Below, in pieces: positions 49,733 to 59,934 of a stretch of 64,000 nt of DNA. The translations under genes and the position numbers were made by a program. The stretch is from positions 1,222,001 through 1,286,000 of the forward strand of contig JARHVA010004808.1 in NCBI GenBank assembly GCA_037957365.1, read 5' to 3'. The notes under the pieces were generated by a model. The model was not told where the DNA came from. It made no database searches and saw only the letters and a list, made by a program, of their open reading frames with translations. The DNA comes from Torreya grandis. Its lineage: Eukaryota; Streptophyta; Pinopsida; Cupressales; Taxaceae. Position 1 is the first letter of the stretch. The number at the start of each line of letters is the position of its first letter.

Positions 49733-50960
49733 CTATCCATTATAGGACAGGGGTAAAATAGCTCCATCTAGATATTCTAATTTAAAATAATTAGGACCCA
49801 TTACTTGATGAATTTTGAAAGCTCCGTTCCAACATGAATCAAATTTGCCATGTGCCCCTTTAGGTTCTCTCCTCCTATCCCACAGTAGTACTTTGTCTCC
49901 CTGTATAAACTTTCTAGGTTTAGTTTTTTGATCAAAAATCTTCTTGACCCTGGCTTGGTGAGCAGTAATTTGATCAACCAAGTCATTCCTTTCCTCCTCA
50001 ATCTTAGTTAAGTACATAACTCTTTTCTCTAAGGAATCTTGAAAGTATGATCTTCAATTACATTTTGTAATTTGGCTACAAATAATTCCAGAGGTAATGA
50101 TAACTGAGATCCTATCCCATAAATTAGCTCAAAAGGTGCCATTCCTATTACTCTTTTTGGGGTTACCCTGTCAACCTAGAGTGCTTCATATAATCTTTTA
50201 TGCCAATCTTTGGGATTTTCACTCACCAATTTATTCATGATAGTTATCAGATTTTTATTACTAGACTCAGCTTGTCCATTCCCTTGAGGGTAGTAATTTG
50301 ATGAGCGAGATAGAGATATACTATGCTCATAGTAAAAAGAAGTTTAATTAAGGAAAATCTAGTGGCATTATCTGCTATAAGTTTTTTAGGGACACTAAAA
50401 TGTACCAGTATATTTTCTTTGAGAAAATTACACACCACTTCTGACGTGGTTCTCTTCATAGGGACTACTTCAACCCATTTTGTAAACTAGTCTATTTCCA
50501 TTAAAATATGAGTATGTTTGGCACTTGAAGGATGTGAAAGAGGCCCAATAAAGTCCAAACTCCATGTTTGAGAGGTTCTTATATAACAACAGGCCTCAAA
50601 AGCAATACTACAAGTTGTGGCCTTCTTGAAAACATTTTATATTTTTCACAGTTGGTTACCCATATATATGCATCCTTCAACATACCTAGCCAATAATAAT
50701 AATTTATAAGGATTTTGAAGGCTATGACTAAAGAGGAGAAATGTCCACTGCAGGCTTCATTGTGAAAATCTTTTGAAAGCTTATGTTGTTATTCCTTATC
50801 CACACATCTTAGAAAAGTTCCATCTAGTCCCTTCTTGTATAAAACATCACCCTAAATGACATATTTTTAAACTTTTAACTTTATATTCCTTTTCTCCTTT
50901 GAGGATAAGTGAATGGGATAGTCTCCATAAGTAAGATAGTGTGCCACATCTAGGAACCAT
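49733..50960 (-). pseudogene. E3 integrase
   Basis: The minus strand shows the zinc-binding region: FHNEACSGHF, YYYWLGMLKDAYIW, then CEKYK (normally CxxC, second Cys changed to Tyr) at about 50640-50800. The catalytic core has WSLDFIGPLSHPSS (first Asp, about 50540), FTKWVEVVPMKRTTSEVVCN, KKLIADNATRFS (second Asp) and PQGNGQAESSNKNLI (Glu, about 50265), so DDE is legible across a frameshift. The C-terminal domain, 49733-50017, is a clean 94-codon frame: NDLVDQITAHQARVKKIFDQ, FIQGDKVLLWDRRREPKGAH, GKFDSCWNGAFKI, GPNYFKLEYLDG. It would insert the cDNA. Upstream it is joined directly to the RT start by deletion. Confidence 0.85.
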
Positions 50961-51290
50961 AGATCTTATTCATTTGTTAGCTTCTACCTGAATGGGGTTG
51001 CATTTATTTTCAAAGGAATATGATGCTGAAATTACCCACACCTAAAATCCTTGAGGTCATCATAACACCAAGCAAAGACATCCTTATACTTGATCAACAT
51101 ATTAGTCAATTTGTTTCTCTCCTCTAATGAACAAAATCTACCAATAGAAATCCACTTAGGATCAATTTCACTTCCAATGTTTATTTTCTCATAGTCCCCC
51201 CATTTACCAGAATCTTGAACAAGCTTGCCTTTTATATATTCATCTTGTCGAGTGAACAAATGTTCTAGAGAGACCAATCCTTTAGGTATT
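50961..51290 (-). pseudogene. E3 pre-RT linker joined to integrase: RT deleted
   Basis: The frame 51032-51277 reads VSLEHLFTRQDEYIKGK, WGDYEKINIGSEIDPKW and ERNKLTNMLIKYKDVFAWCY, the block that precedes RT in this lineage. It continues into HHIPLKINATPFR-stop-KL, the first residues of RT. Directly after, the sequence reads DLWFLDVAHYLTYGDYP, which belongs to the start of integrase in relatives. The whole RT and its RNase H, about 1.3-1.5 kb in E1, are gone. The junction is near 50970-50985 and the reading frame continues across it. Confidence 0.75.
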
Positions 51291-51565
51291 TTTTTTCCCT
51301 TTAAATGTATTACATAATATTTTGAATTTATCCTTAAATTAGGACTAAATTATTTACATTCTGCTTTATAACCTTCAAAATAAGTCCCCAGGAACATCTC
51401 AGCATTCTCCAAGAATTTTTTGATCTACTTATCATTCTTAAAAACTTGCTAATTTTCAGCATTATCCAAGACATTAAGATGATATACTATTTCTATTCTA
51501 TATGAATCCCTTTTGAAATAAGGGTGTGGGGGAAGAAGAGAAGCTAATACTGCTAGAGAATCTAC
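51291..51565 (-). other. E3 decayed pol linker
   Basis: Degraded coding sequence between RNase H and the pre-RT block on the minus strand. No motif is readable. Confidence 0.4.
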
Positions 51566-52060
51566 CTACATATTTTGGTATCTAGGAATTGCTTTAATAG
51601 AAAAGGCATCAAAATATTCTATCTCATCCCAAACTCTATTTTTGTAATGTCTCAATCTTTCATTTTTAACTAAAAAAATTCCTCTCACTTGTTTAACAAT
51701 TAATTCAGCATCTCCTCTTGCTTTGAGCATATTTACACCCTTTCCTTTATCTTCAATTAACCCAAGCAATAAAACCTCATATTCTGCAGTGTTACTAGTG
51801 TTTTTAAATTCTAGCTTGAAAGAGTAAGAAATTTTTTCACCTTCAGGTGAGATCAACACAACCCCTACTCCTGAACCAGTGATAGCACAACTTCCATCGA
51901 ATTCCATGGTCCATAGATCATTTGAATGAATAGACTTTGGGACAAATTCTTCCTTCAAGTTTTTAGAGGGGAGAAAATAGTTACCAAATTTACATTCTTC
52001 AAATAAAATCTGAGACTTGGGATCATCAGAAAGGTATACAGTAAACTTATATTTAGGTTT
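51566..52060 (-). pseudogene. E3 RNase H upstream of RT position
   Basis: Part of a 183-codon open frame (51566-52117), the longest intact coding piece of the window. It reads LWTMEFDGSCAITGSGVGVVL (first catalytic Asp in FDGS), SYSFKLEFKNTSNTAEYEVL (catalytic Glu), GDAELIVKQVRGIF (catalytic Asp), KNERLRHYKNRVWDEIEYFD and KAIPRYQN. These are RNase HI-type residues, so the active-site carboxylates still read as in a working enzyme. The N-terminal part of the same frame (MDWSEATIIVGKKKFKLEPK) is the protease C-terminal extension, fused in frame. RNase H here precedes the RT position, as in E1. In the cell it would degrade the RNA of RNA-DNA hybrids. Confidence 0.85.
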
Positions 52061-52440
52061 AGGTTCTAGCTTAAATTTTTTCTTTCCAACTATAATTGTA
52101 GCTTCTGACCAATCCAATTTAATCTACCTACCTAAATTTTTGCAAAAAGTCCTACTCAACAACATCCCATAACTAGTAGGAATATCCACTACCAAGATAG
52201 TTAACTTCACCTTTTTATTAGGATAGGCTACAAGAGTAACTCATACATCTTTAATTTGTGTGAGAAAATAAATCTATTTGTCATCCATGGAGTAACACCT
52301 ACCAAATTTTTTTATAAGGGATAAGCTTAGGGATTTGGTTACAAAAAAAAGCATTATATTATCAGAAGCACATGAGTTTATGATACAATTGCTATGTTTA
52401 TGACCATTTATGAATAAATCAACATAAAATAGGTTGGGTT
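52061..52440 (-). pseudogene. E3 aspartic protease
   Basis: The minus strand reads FYVDLFINGHKHSNCII, then N-S-C-A-S-D-N-I-M near 52355-52385. The catalytic DSGAS motif reads NSCAS, with Asp changed to Asn (GAC/GAT to AAC/AAT, a G-to-A change) and Gly to Cys. Further on come GRQIKLDWSEATI and the extension that runs into RNase H. A frame change separates it from the Gag C-terminal frame at 52408-52797. Dead by the catalytic change alone. Confidence 0.7.
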
Positions 52441-53890
52441 TCTTATTAGCCATATAAAAAGTATATAAGATGAATTTAGGGTCATTCTAGGAGTATGTGT
52501 GGGTGATTCAGGTGGAGAAGCAAATAACTCGGCAATGGGAGACTCAGTATTAACATTTAATTGACTCTCAGGTTCAACTTGTGTAGGGCCATTTTTGACA
52601 TATTTAACCAATTTATCAAGTTCTTTGGGTTTCAACTTGAGGTATTCAGTAGGGGATATTTGAATCTTTGCAGACTTACAAAATTCTAAAATATCAAAAT
52701 AAGTCTCGCAATCATTTCCATGTAATAATTTATTTTCTTGGGTCTTTTGATTAGCATCAAAGGTTCTAGTAAAAGGTTCCTTACCTTTAACAGGCACATC
52801 TTGAGTATTAGAAAATCTTAGATTCTTCTGACTTCTGGTGAGGACAACATATGAAGGATCTTCAAGAGTAACTAATATTTCACCTCCTCTTTTTGAATCT
52901 GATTCATATTCTAGGAAGTGTATTTTAGAGTCACCATGTTTATCAAAGTTCTTTTATTATTTAGTAATCTCCCCCAACACATCTTGAGTAGCAACCATTT
53001 GAGCATATCTAAGCATCTCTAGACAATAATTTTTGTCATGATCAGTAGTCAAATGAAAGGCACACATGTTACCTCTTCCAAGAGGAAATTCAATAGTCAA
53101 CTTTGGTTATGCTAATGTAAGTGGTAATGTCCTACTAGCATTTGCCTGTTGATTAAAATTTATCTTGCCAATATATTGATATAGTTGTTGGAATGAAGTA
53201 CCAGCTTTAGGTAATTATCTTTTTAAGGAAATCATATCATTGACTAGTATTTAAACCATAGGATCTATAGAGGATGAGGATGAGCATTAAGTACTTAGAT
53301 TTCTTTCTTCCATTTTCTAGCCATAATAATATCATCCTCTAACCCAACTTATAAGGTTTGTGTGGCTACTTAATCAATAATTGCACCTCTTCTGAGATGA
53401 AAACTTATATCAAGAGGCGTAGAATTAATAAAGAAACTTTTTTGATTCTTAACAGTTGGCCTTTTAGCAGTAGAGATCTTGTGCACAATTTTATTGAATT
53501 TGGCTATAAATTCCCTCATGGGTTCATGTATCTCCTTGAGCTAAGTCAATTGAGCAAGAAGTGAATGTTCATCTTCTACACTTTTGAACCTATTTTCAAA
53601 TGTAGTTTTCATATCATTCTAGTTTGTGATTGAAGAATCAGTTAGATGATAAAACTATTTTTCTACAGTATCGATTAGAGTTTGAAAAAAAATCCTTATG
53701 GCTACATCTTGATGTTGCACACCTAACACACCACATGCTGCTACAAAGGCACTTAGATGCTCCTCTGGTGATTGTCTTCCATTTCCATTAAATTTGGGTA
53801 AATTTTCCCTTGTATTTTTAGGTAAAGGATTTAGGTTGGCCCCTAAATTTAGAGGTCCTATCGCTGCTCCCCAAGGTTGGGCCATTGGAA
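52441..53890 (-). pseudogene. E3 Gag
   Basis: The capsid start is a clean frame, 53655-53885: MAQPWGAAIGPLNLGANLN, ENLPKFNGNGRQSPEEHLSA, GVLGVQHQDVAIRIFFQTLI. It continues past a stop with FYHLTDSSITN, MKTTFENRFKSVEDEHSLLA and PMREFIAKFNKIVHKIST. A zinc-binding-like remnant near 53020-53070 includes FHL and HD...YCLEMLRYAQMVATQ. The C-terminal part is another open frame, 52408-52797 (GKEPFTRTFDANQKTQENKL, LEFCKSAKIQISPTEYLKLK). It is related to the Gags of E1 and E2 by the LPKFxG...EHL pattern. Interrupted by stops and frame changes. Confidence 0.8.
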
Positions 53891-54461
53891 GAAAACTTAT
53901 GGTAGAAGGAAATATAGTACTAGAAAGAGTTAAGGCTTGACAGATAGAGGATGTAGAGGGTTTAGGAGGGCTAGGAGGTCTATTTCTATCTTTTCTAACA
54001 TGGGTAGGAATATAAAGAAAATTTAGGCTTTACAATGTTTAAAAATTAGGATCCTTAACTTCCTCTCTTCTCAAAGATCTTATGTACCTTCTAGAATCTA
54101 GCTTATAATTTTATGATTGGATAGGCAGTTATTGGTTTCTAGGCTATTCTTGATCTCTTCATACTTTAGGGGCTCAATTTCTTGCTACATTTTCTGCTTA
54201 TCTCTTCCTTTGCCTAAGCAACATCAATCTAAAATTATTATCCAATTCTTATTATTTTTATAATACTTTACTTGCCCTCCTATAATCATTAATATTTTGA
54301 TGAATACACCAAGTAAGAGTATTTAATTGACCAATTATATCTTCCTACTCATCTTGGAAACTATGATTAGGTTATAAGATAGGAATTATATTTTCATGTG
54401 GAAGCACCATTGTTGCTTCATATTAAGGTGACTAATCCTTCAACAAATATTTCAATTTCAT
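53891..54461 (-). other. E3 untranslated leader
   Basis: Between the PBS and the first clear Gag methionine. A decayed N-terminal Gag extension may be present (a Pro/Ser-rich run near 53940). No separate gene. Confidence 0.4.
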
Positions 54462-54479
54462 TCCCCAGTGGAGTCGCCA
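54462..54479 (-). promoter_or_regulatory. E3 primer binding site
   Basis: The minus strand reads TGGCGACTCCACTGGGGA, five bases inside the 5' LTR. This is the PBS type known from Tat/Ogre-like plant gypsy elements. It differs from E1's PBS. Confidence 0.85.
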
Positions 54480-54971
54480 AAAACTATTGGCTAATAGATT
54501 TTTCCTAATTTCTTCTAGCTCTATACCCTTTTATTTCAAGAACAAATAAGTTAATCAATAAATGGGTGAACTATCAAGAACAGTTCCCCTCTGAATTAAG
54601 GTAAGCTCTTTTTAAGATCTTCAATGAATCTAAATTATTCTAAATATTCAGATACACTTTTAACCAGAAAGTGCTTAAAGGCAAACTAACATCCATACAT
54701 CATCATGCTATTAATGTGAGATTTTATAACATCATTTGGTAATAGAATACACAGATTCCATATTCAATAATAACTAGATATAAACATGTAAATTACTAAA
54801 CCAATAAACAATAAAACACATACAATGAGTTGTCCAATAAAAGGGCAATTACCATATGAAAGAAGATCTCACATAGAAAATCCAATTTCAGATACTCAAA
54901 TGCATAGATCTAAGTATGCAGTAATTGTTTCTCCTTTTCATTCACAGATGAAAAATATTTTAGACAACATC

Positions 54972-54978
<7 letters not shown>

Positions 54979-55066
<88 letters not shown>

Positions 55067-55139
55067 AAAATAGGTAATCTTCAGCTCTAAAACTTTTTTT
55101 TTGTTTCTTTTTATCTTCCCTCTCTTTGTTTCAACCACT

Positions 55140-55218
<79 letters not shown>
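54979..55218. repeat. (TG)42 and (AC)38 facing each other
   Basis: A pure (TG)42 tract (54979-55062) is followed after 79 bases by an (AC)38 tract (55142-55218). On one strand the two tracts are complementary, so the pair could fold into a long stem with a 79-base loop. The other LTR has only (TG)19 and (AC)8 at the same places. Frames 54825-55073 and 54938-55279 are repeat artefacts. Confidence 0.95.
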
Positions 55219-55221
<3 letters not shown>

Positions 55222-55489
55222 TTGCCCTAATTATCTGATATTTTAAACTAAACCTAGAGTTAAAGTAACTCTGACCCATATAGAATTTAGTTCTTACAAA
55301 CTAATTTAAAAACTAAGTTTTAAATAGAATACTAATTGAATAAAATATTATGCAAGTAAGATTAAGATTGGGCAGATGGATTAGAATCTTCAGACTTGTT
55401 TTGCTCAACCGAAGAGATAAGTTACGCTTTCCACTCCTGAGATGTTGTAACAAATTCTTATATTTTTGAGAAATTAGGAATACCAATGT

Positions 55490-58400
55490 GTTTTACCCTT
55501 GCCTTCTAGACGTCTTTCTCCCTTTGAAAATTTCCCATCTCCTCCACGTGCTCTAGGAGTATGTCGATGCAAAGATAAAAAAGTAACTCCACCTTTGAAA
55601 TTTGAGAGAAATTTTTGGTTAGTACGTTGTCACTTTTTTAACGAAGTTGATCTTTTCCCTAAAATATTAAATCATATTATCGACATCCTTTTCTAGTTCT
55701 CCATCATCCTTTATGTATTTTACATAAATACACTATAGATCATGTTGTTATAATTGAGTGAATTCAGTTATTTATTTGATCATTTTTGTGAGTTCAATTT
55801 TCCCTTATCGTGATACTGAATTCCTCCATTCGATGTTTTTCCTACTTACATAAAACATATCATCATTAAGACCTATCAAATTCTTTTTTGATACAACTTT
55901 TACGATCCCATACTTTTGTACTTCATCAATTTGATCCATCACATTCATCCATTTACCTTCATCTTTTATCCATAAAGCATTTTGTGTTTTCAAGTCTTTA
56001 ATGGTAGCTATAGTTTGATCATATATATTCTTTAGTTCATGAATGTATTTTGTACCTTTCTAGATGATACCACTAAAACAATCATCAAATACCTTGGAAA
56101 CCATTTTGTTTTTGTGTATATGGTTCATCATTTTTTGATTGACTAGCAATTTTGGATCAAAAGATAGTGGTAGTTAGATAATAGGTTGTGGATTTGGGTT
56201 ATTAATGGCATTGATGTACTATGCCATTAACCACAAAGTCTATTTCAACTCCCTTTTATCTTTCTCATCTTTCTAGGTTCGACTAACTATCCTTTTGGTG
56301 GATGCTTCAAGGTGATACACATCTGTGGCACGTGATGTAGTCCCAAGATCTATCTTTTCAATTGTAAAATCTTGAACTATAGGATCTTGAACTTCCTCAT
56401 TAGTTATGGCTGGGCTATTTATACACTCTAGTTTCCTATGTTAGGGTTGACGTCTAGCCTAGATGTTGTTTTTACCTTCTGCGATTTAGGAGTCTTCCCT
56501 AGGCACTTGTTAACCATGTCCTCCAATGGCAATGAAAATGAGACTATTTTTCTTTTGTCACTGATCAAACTTTCTAGCCATTGGGGTATAGAGGTTGGGA
56601 CATCTTTATTGGTTTTAACTAATTAGAAGGCACATCTAAAATCATCATCAGGTCAGTAAACTCTAAAGCAACCTCTATCTATTATTTTTCACTAACCTCC
56701 TCTACCATTAGTGAATCAAACTCTTTATTACCTGTTACTTCTCCTAAATCTTCTTCAAAATTCAAGTCTATAACTATTCTCTTAGAAATCTACTTCTTCC
56801 TCTTGCTTTTAGTTTTTGATCTGGTGGCACGAGGGGGTAGAATAGTTGTGAGGGATTTCTTGGATTCTCTGATGATAGGACCCCTTCTAGTTCTAGGTTT
56901 GGAAATACCTACATCACATATAGTAATAAGCTGATTAGAAGAGCTTATTGGGGATGGTGATTCAACCATTGATGCACATTGTAGGGAACCTTTATCTTAA
57001 AATTCTTCTAGCCTACATTCCCTCAACCATTTCTCACTTCTCTTTATTACTGAGAGAGTTTTTACCTCAATTTGATCCTCTTCATCTTTATCATAATCAA
57101 TTTTTGGGATAGGTAATTGTTTTATTTTTTCAAATTGAGGACCAATCAGCTGTTCTTCATTGTCAACTATTCCATAAATATTCATATTTAAATTGAGGGT
57201 GAGTAATTTCTCCAAGGAGAACCTACACCAAAGCCTCCTTTTTACCTCAAATTTATCTGAACAATCTTCCCAATAATCCTCTATTTAAGGGATATGTGAA
57301 AACCCTATTCCAAAATCCAAGTTATCCCTAGCAAAGCCTTTGTTGTCAAATTAGGATCTGGTAGTGAAGTACTAAAAATTGATTTTTTTAAGATCCACTT
57401 CTAAATTCAAAGCATCAGATACTGACTAGCATGAATAAAATCTAATTTCAATGGGAAAAGATATACTAGATTCCTTTTTCGTTGGAATTTTTTATCCACA
57501 TGTGCTAATTGTTTGCAGACTTCTATCAACACAAACTAGTCAAAAACATACCTAGGTAACTTCAAAGGTTCATCGTCAAAACCCCTAACTCTGATATAAG
57601 TGAACTTAGAAAACTAAATAAAGAAACTACCATAAATGTTGATCAGCTGTATATCTTCATTAGACATCCTCTAATTGATGTTGTTTTCTAATTCATATGT
57701 CATTCTCCTAGTAAAAACATCATTAACCCTCTTGTAATTCTTATAGTAATTATGCATCTATAATTTTGAATAATAGTCATAAATTTTGTTGTCCTCAACT
57801 AAGGGCACATGAGGTATCTCTACCCATTGTCTTGTAGATGCTAGGCAATAGAAGAGGTATAAAGACATATAAAAATCTTTATTCCCAAAACAATTACTTA
57901 GACCCAGATGCAAACATTCAACTATAATTTCCTCCCAATCAAAATATTGTTCTCATTAGAGGATTACCTATATGAAAAAGTACATCCAGTCTTCCCAATA
58001 ATATGCCTGAGCTTTACCTTTTAGCCTGTGTATTAACACCACAATATCTTTTACTTCCAAAATCATGTGATTTCTTGTCAATGGTCTGGGTAGTCTTAAA
58101 CCCCCTTTTTGGAATTTCAATAACCAATTCCTTATGATCACGCTCTTGTAATATGCTTTCTTTAGTGAAAAATGACCATAGGAAGAAGTAATATTAAGGT
58201 TAGAATATGGTTCCTTGGGTAGAATTCTCATCATAGACATTAAGTTTTATATATTAATATGAATTAAAACATTACCATATGTAGTTTTGATGAACCTATT
58301 TTGGGGTTCAAATCTATTCATGTAAAACCATGGGAAAGGATGCAACTTTGACCAAACCACTTTCTACTATCTTATCCATCATAGGAGTTGGCACAAGATT

Positions 58401-58718
58401 TCTAGCCCTCTCTTGAAAATCTTCTAAGTCATATTGAACCAGAGAGGTGTCCCCAAATTTAGGAAGAAAATAGATGAGACCAGAACCATGCTTGTAACCA
58501 AGACATGCATATTTCATAGCTACATGTTGGAGGATATAATGAAAAAAAAATGTTTTGAACTTATTAAACAATGCCAGAAACTCAAAAAGATTCTTCTTTC
58601 CAACCAAGTAATGGAAACAACTTATAGTAAGAGTATAACTCACCTTAAATGTATCTAAAATCACTATGAATTTGGGAAATAAAAATCTTATACCACCTGT
58701 GTCGTTCCCTGTTTTCAT
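55490..58718 (-). pseudogene. LTR-encoded ORF of E3, copy in the 5' LTR
   Basis: This copy starts MKTGNDTGGIRFLFPKF at 58718 and is open to 58314, with MKYACLGYKHGSGLIYFLPK inside. Further blocks: GGLRLPRPLTRNHMILEVKD and AQAYYWEDWMYFFI (57968-58130), SKFTYIRVRGFDDE then LPRYVFD (57545-57640), MEKLLTLNLNMNIYGIV and KRSEKWLRECRLEEF (56997-57215), and ALWIKDEGKWMNVMDQIDEV (55805-55993). The C-terminal stretch to about 55490 is rich in Lys/Glu/Leu/Ile and may be coiled coil. Stops are mainly TAA/TAG at Gln positions; 57968-57970 is TAG where the other LTR has CAG. I cannot name a function. It shares the FTYI(R/K)V...PRYV region with E1's LTR ORF. Confidence 0.65.
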
Positions 58719-59014
58719 CACCCAGTGTGTTTATTCACTAAATTTGGATTTTTCTCTCTTGATAAAGACATTAAGCTAATCATTAACTAAAATAATGCAT
58801 GCTAAAAATGCTTGATAAGACATGAACTCTGACATATGCATTAATGGAAAGCATTCTTCACATGCACCTTGATGAATAACGATTATCCATAACCTTATAA
58901 AAGTTAAAACTTTAAAATTCATAGTGAGTTTTAGATATATTCTCCTCTAAATCTCCCACTAATTTTGACTTAGAGAAAGCCTCAGGGTGAGATGAGAGTA
59001 TAGTCACTGAACCC

Positions 59015-59305
59015 TTGAACCATTGAACTTTTGGAATGTGGTTCAACTTGAAGGTTCAAAGATACGAGATGGACTACATGAACTGACCAATTATCACATG
59101 ACTTTTCAAGAAACTTTGAATTTTAAAATGGTGGACTGTTGAACTCTTGAACCTTGAAAAAGGGTTCAAGTTCAACCAGAAGGTTCAAAGACATAATTGA
59201 AATACACAAAGGGACAAACAGTTTGCTTTGAGAAACATTGAATCATTGAACCCATTGAACCATTGAACTCTTAAAATTTGAGAATGGTTCAAGTTTAAAG
59301 GTTTA
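59015..59305. repeat. TTGAAC/GTTCAA cluster, E3 5' LTR copy
   Basis: Same hexamer-rich block as 49070-49360. Being in the 5' LTR, this is the copy that would have driven transcription of the element. Confidence 0.65.
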
Positions 59306-59470
59306 ATTCTTTAGAAATTTCACACACAAAAGATGATAAGTGGGTAAACTTTAAGAATAAAGAGTTGACTTAAGAAACAAAGATATGACCAAATAAGGGA
59401 AAATGGTAAGCCGACTATTACTTAGGGAATTTTCATGAAAAATTGAATAAGGGAAACTCAAAAGGTAACA

Positions 59471-59475
59471 AGTAT
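59471..59475. repeat. Target site duplication of E3, right copy (AGTAT)
   Basis: Exact match to 44428-44432. Confidence 0.9.
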
Positions 59476-59921
59476 GTACAAATATTTGAAATAGAGGTGT
59501 TATACATTATTTCTCCATCAGATTTAAAGGTAATCATAGTTTTGGAGTTATTGATTTCATAAGGTGTTGTGTGGGTGATCAACATCTAGAACAAGTGGGT
59601 ACTTGTTCATACTTAGGGGTGGGTGTTCCTTGTGAAGTAGGTGCTTCACTAAAAGGTCTCATGTTTGTGATCATCTTATAGGACAATTAGTCCATGTGTT
59701 TGTAGGCTTGAGAGTGGGTTTTATTCCCCAAGAGGGTTTCCCATGTAGATCTTGTGTTATGTGTGTGATATTGCATCATATTTCTTATTCATTATTATGA
59801 ACATCTTATATACTTCATGAATGCTTTTGATCATTGATTAAGAGTTTGAAATGATTACAATTAAAGTTTGAAATATCTTGCATCACTAATTCACCCTCTC
59901 TCAGTGATTGTACCTCCAACA
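59476..59921 (+). repeat. Copia element 3' LTR, second part
   Basis: Resumes the LTR interrupted at 44432 and aligns with the last 0.45 kb of 37285-39352. It ends CTCCAACA. Relative to the 5' LTR it keeps about 18 extra bases near 59627-59644 that the other copy has lost between short repeats. Confidence 0.85.
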
Positions 59922-59926
59922 CATAA
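59922..59926. repeat. Target site duplication of copia element, right copy (CATAA)
   Basis: Exact match to 37280-37284. Confidence 0.85.
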
Positions 59927-59934
59927 GATTTATT

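Larger units (their letters stand above)
44433..59470 (-). mobile_element. Ty3/gypsy (Tat-like) retrotransposon E3
   Basis: A 15.0 kb element on the minus strand: 5' LTR 54485-59470, PBS 54462-54479, Gag, protease, RNase H, truncated RT start, integrase, 3' LTR 44433-49529. It is flanked by a perfect AGTAT duplication and sits in the copia 3' LTR, so it is the younger of that pair. The PBS TGGCGACTCCACTGGGGA and the RNase H position fit the Tat lineage. The RT and its RNase H are missing by internal deletion. LTRs differ at about 16 of 190 positions in a hand alignment. Each LTR contains a 3.2 kb sense ORF related to the one in E1's LTRs. Confidence 0.9.
54485..59470 (-). repeat. E3 5' LTR (4,986 bp)
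   Basis: Partner of 44433-49529. The sense strand starts TGTTACC at 59470 and ends GCCAATA next to the PBS. The LTR ORF starts about 750 bases in. Confidence 0.9.
37285..59921 (+). mobile_element. Ty1/copia pol-less element C (TR-GAG-like), split by E3
   Basis: Plus-strand element with LTRs 37285-39352 and 42820-44432 + 59476-59921, a Met-type PBS, a long Gag with three zinc knuckles, and a polypurine end. The perfect 5-bp duplication CATAA marks its ends. Removing E3 leaves about 7.6 kb. No protease, integrase or reverse transcriptase is visible between 39353 and 42819. It therefore resembles the class of non-autonomous plant elements that keep only Gag (TR-GAG) and would depend on another element's enzymes. 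LTRs differ by roughly 10% in a short hand alignment, plus a 27-base length difference near 37430. Confidence 0.85.

Noticed and set aside
54825..55279. ORFs of Cys-Val and Thr-His repeats
   Set aside because: Translation of (TG)n and (AC)n tracts.
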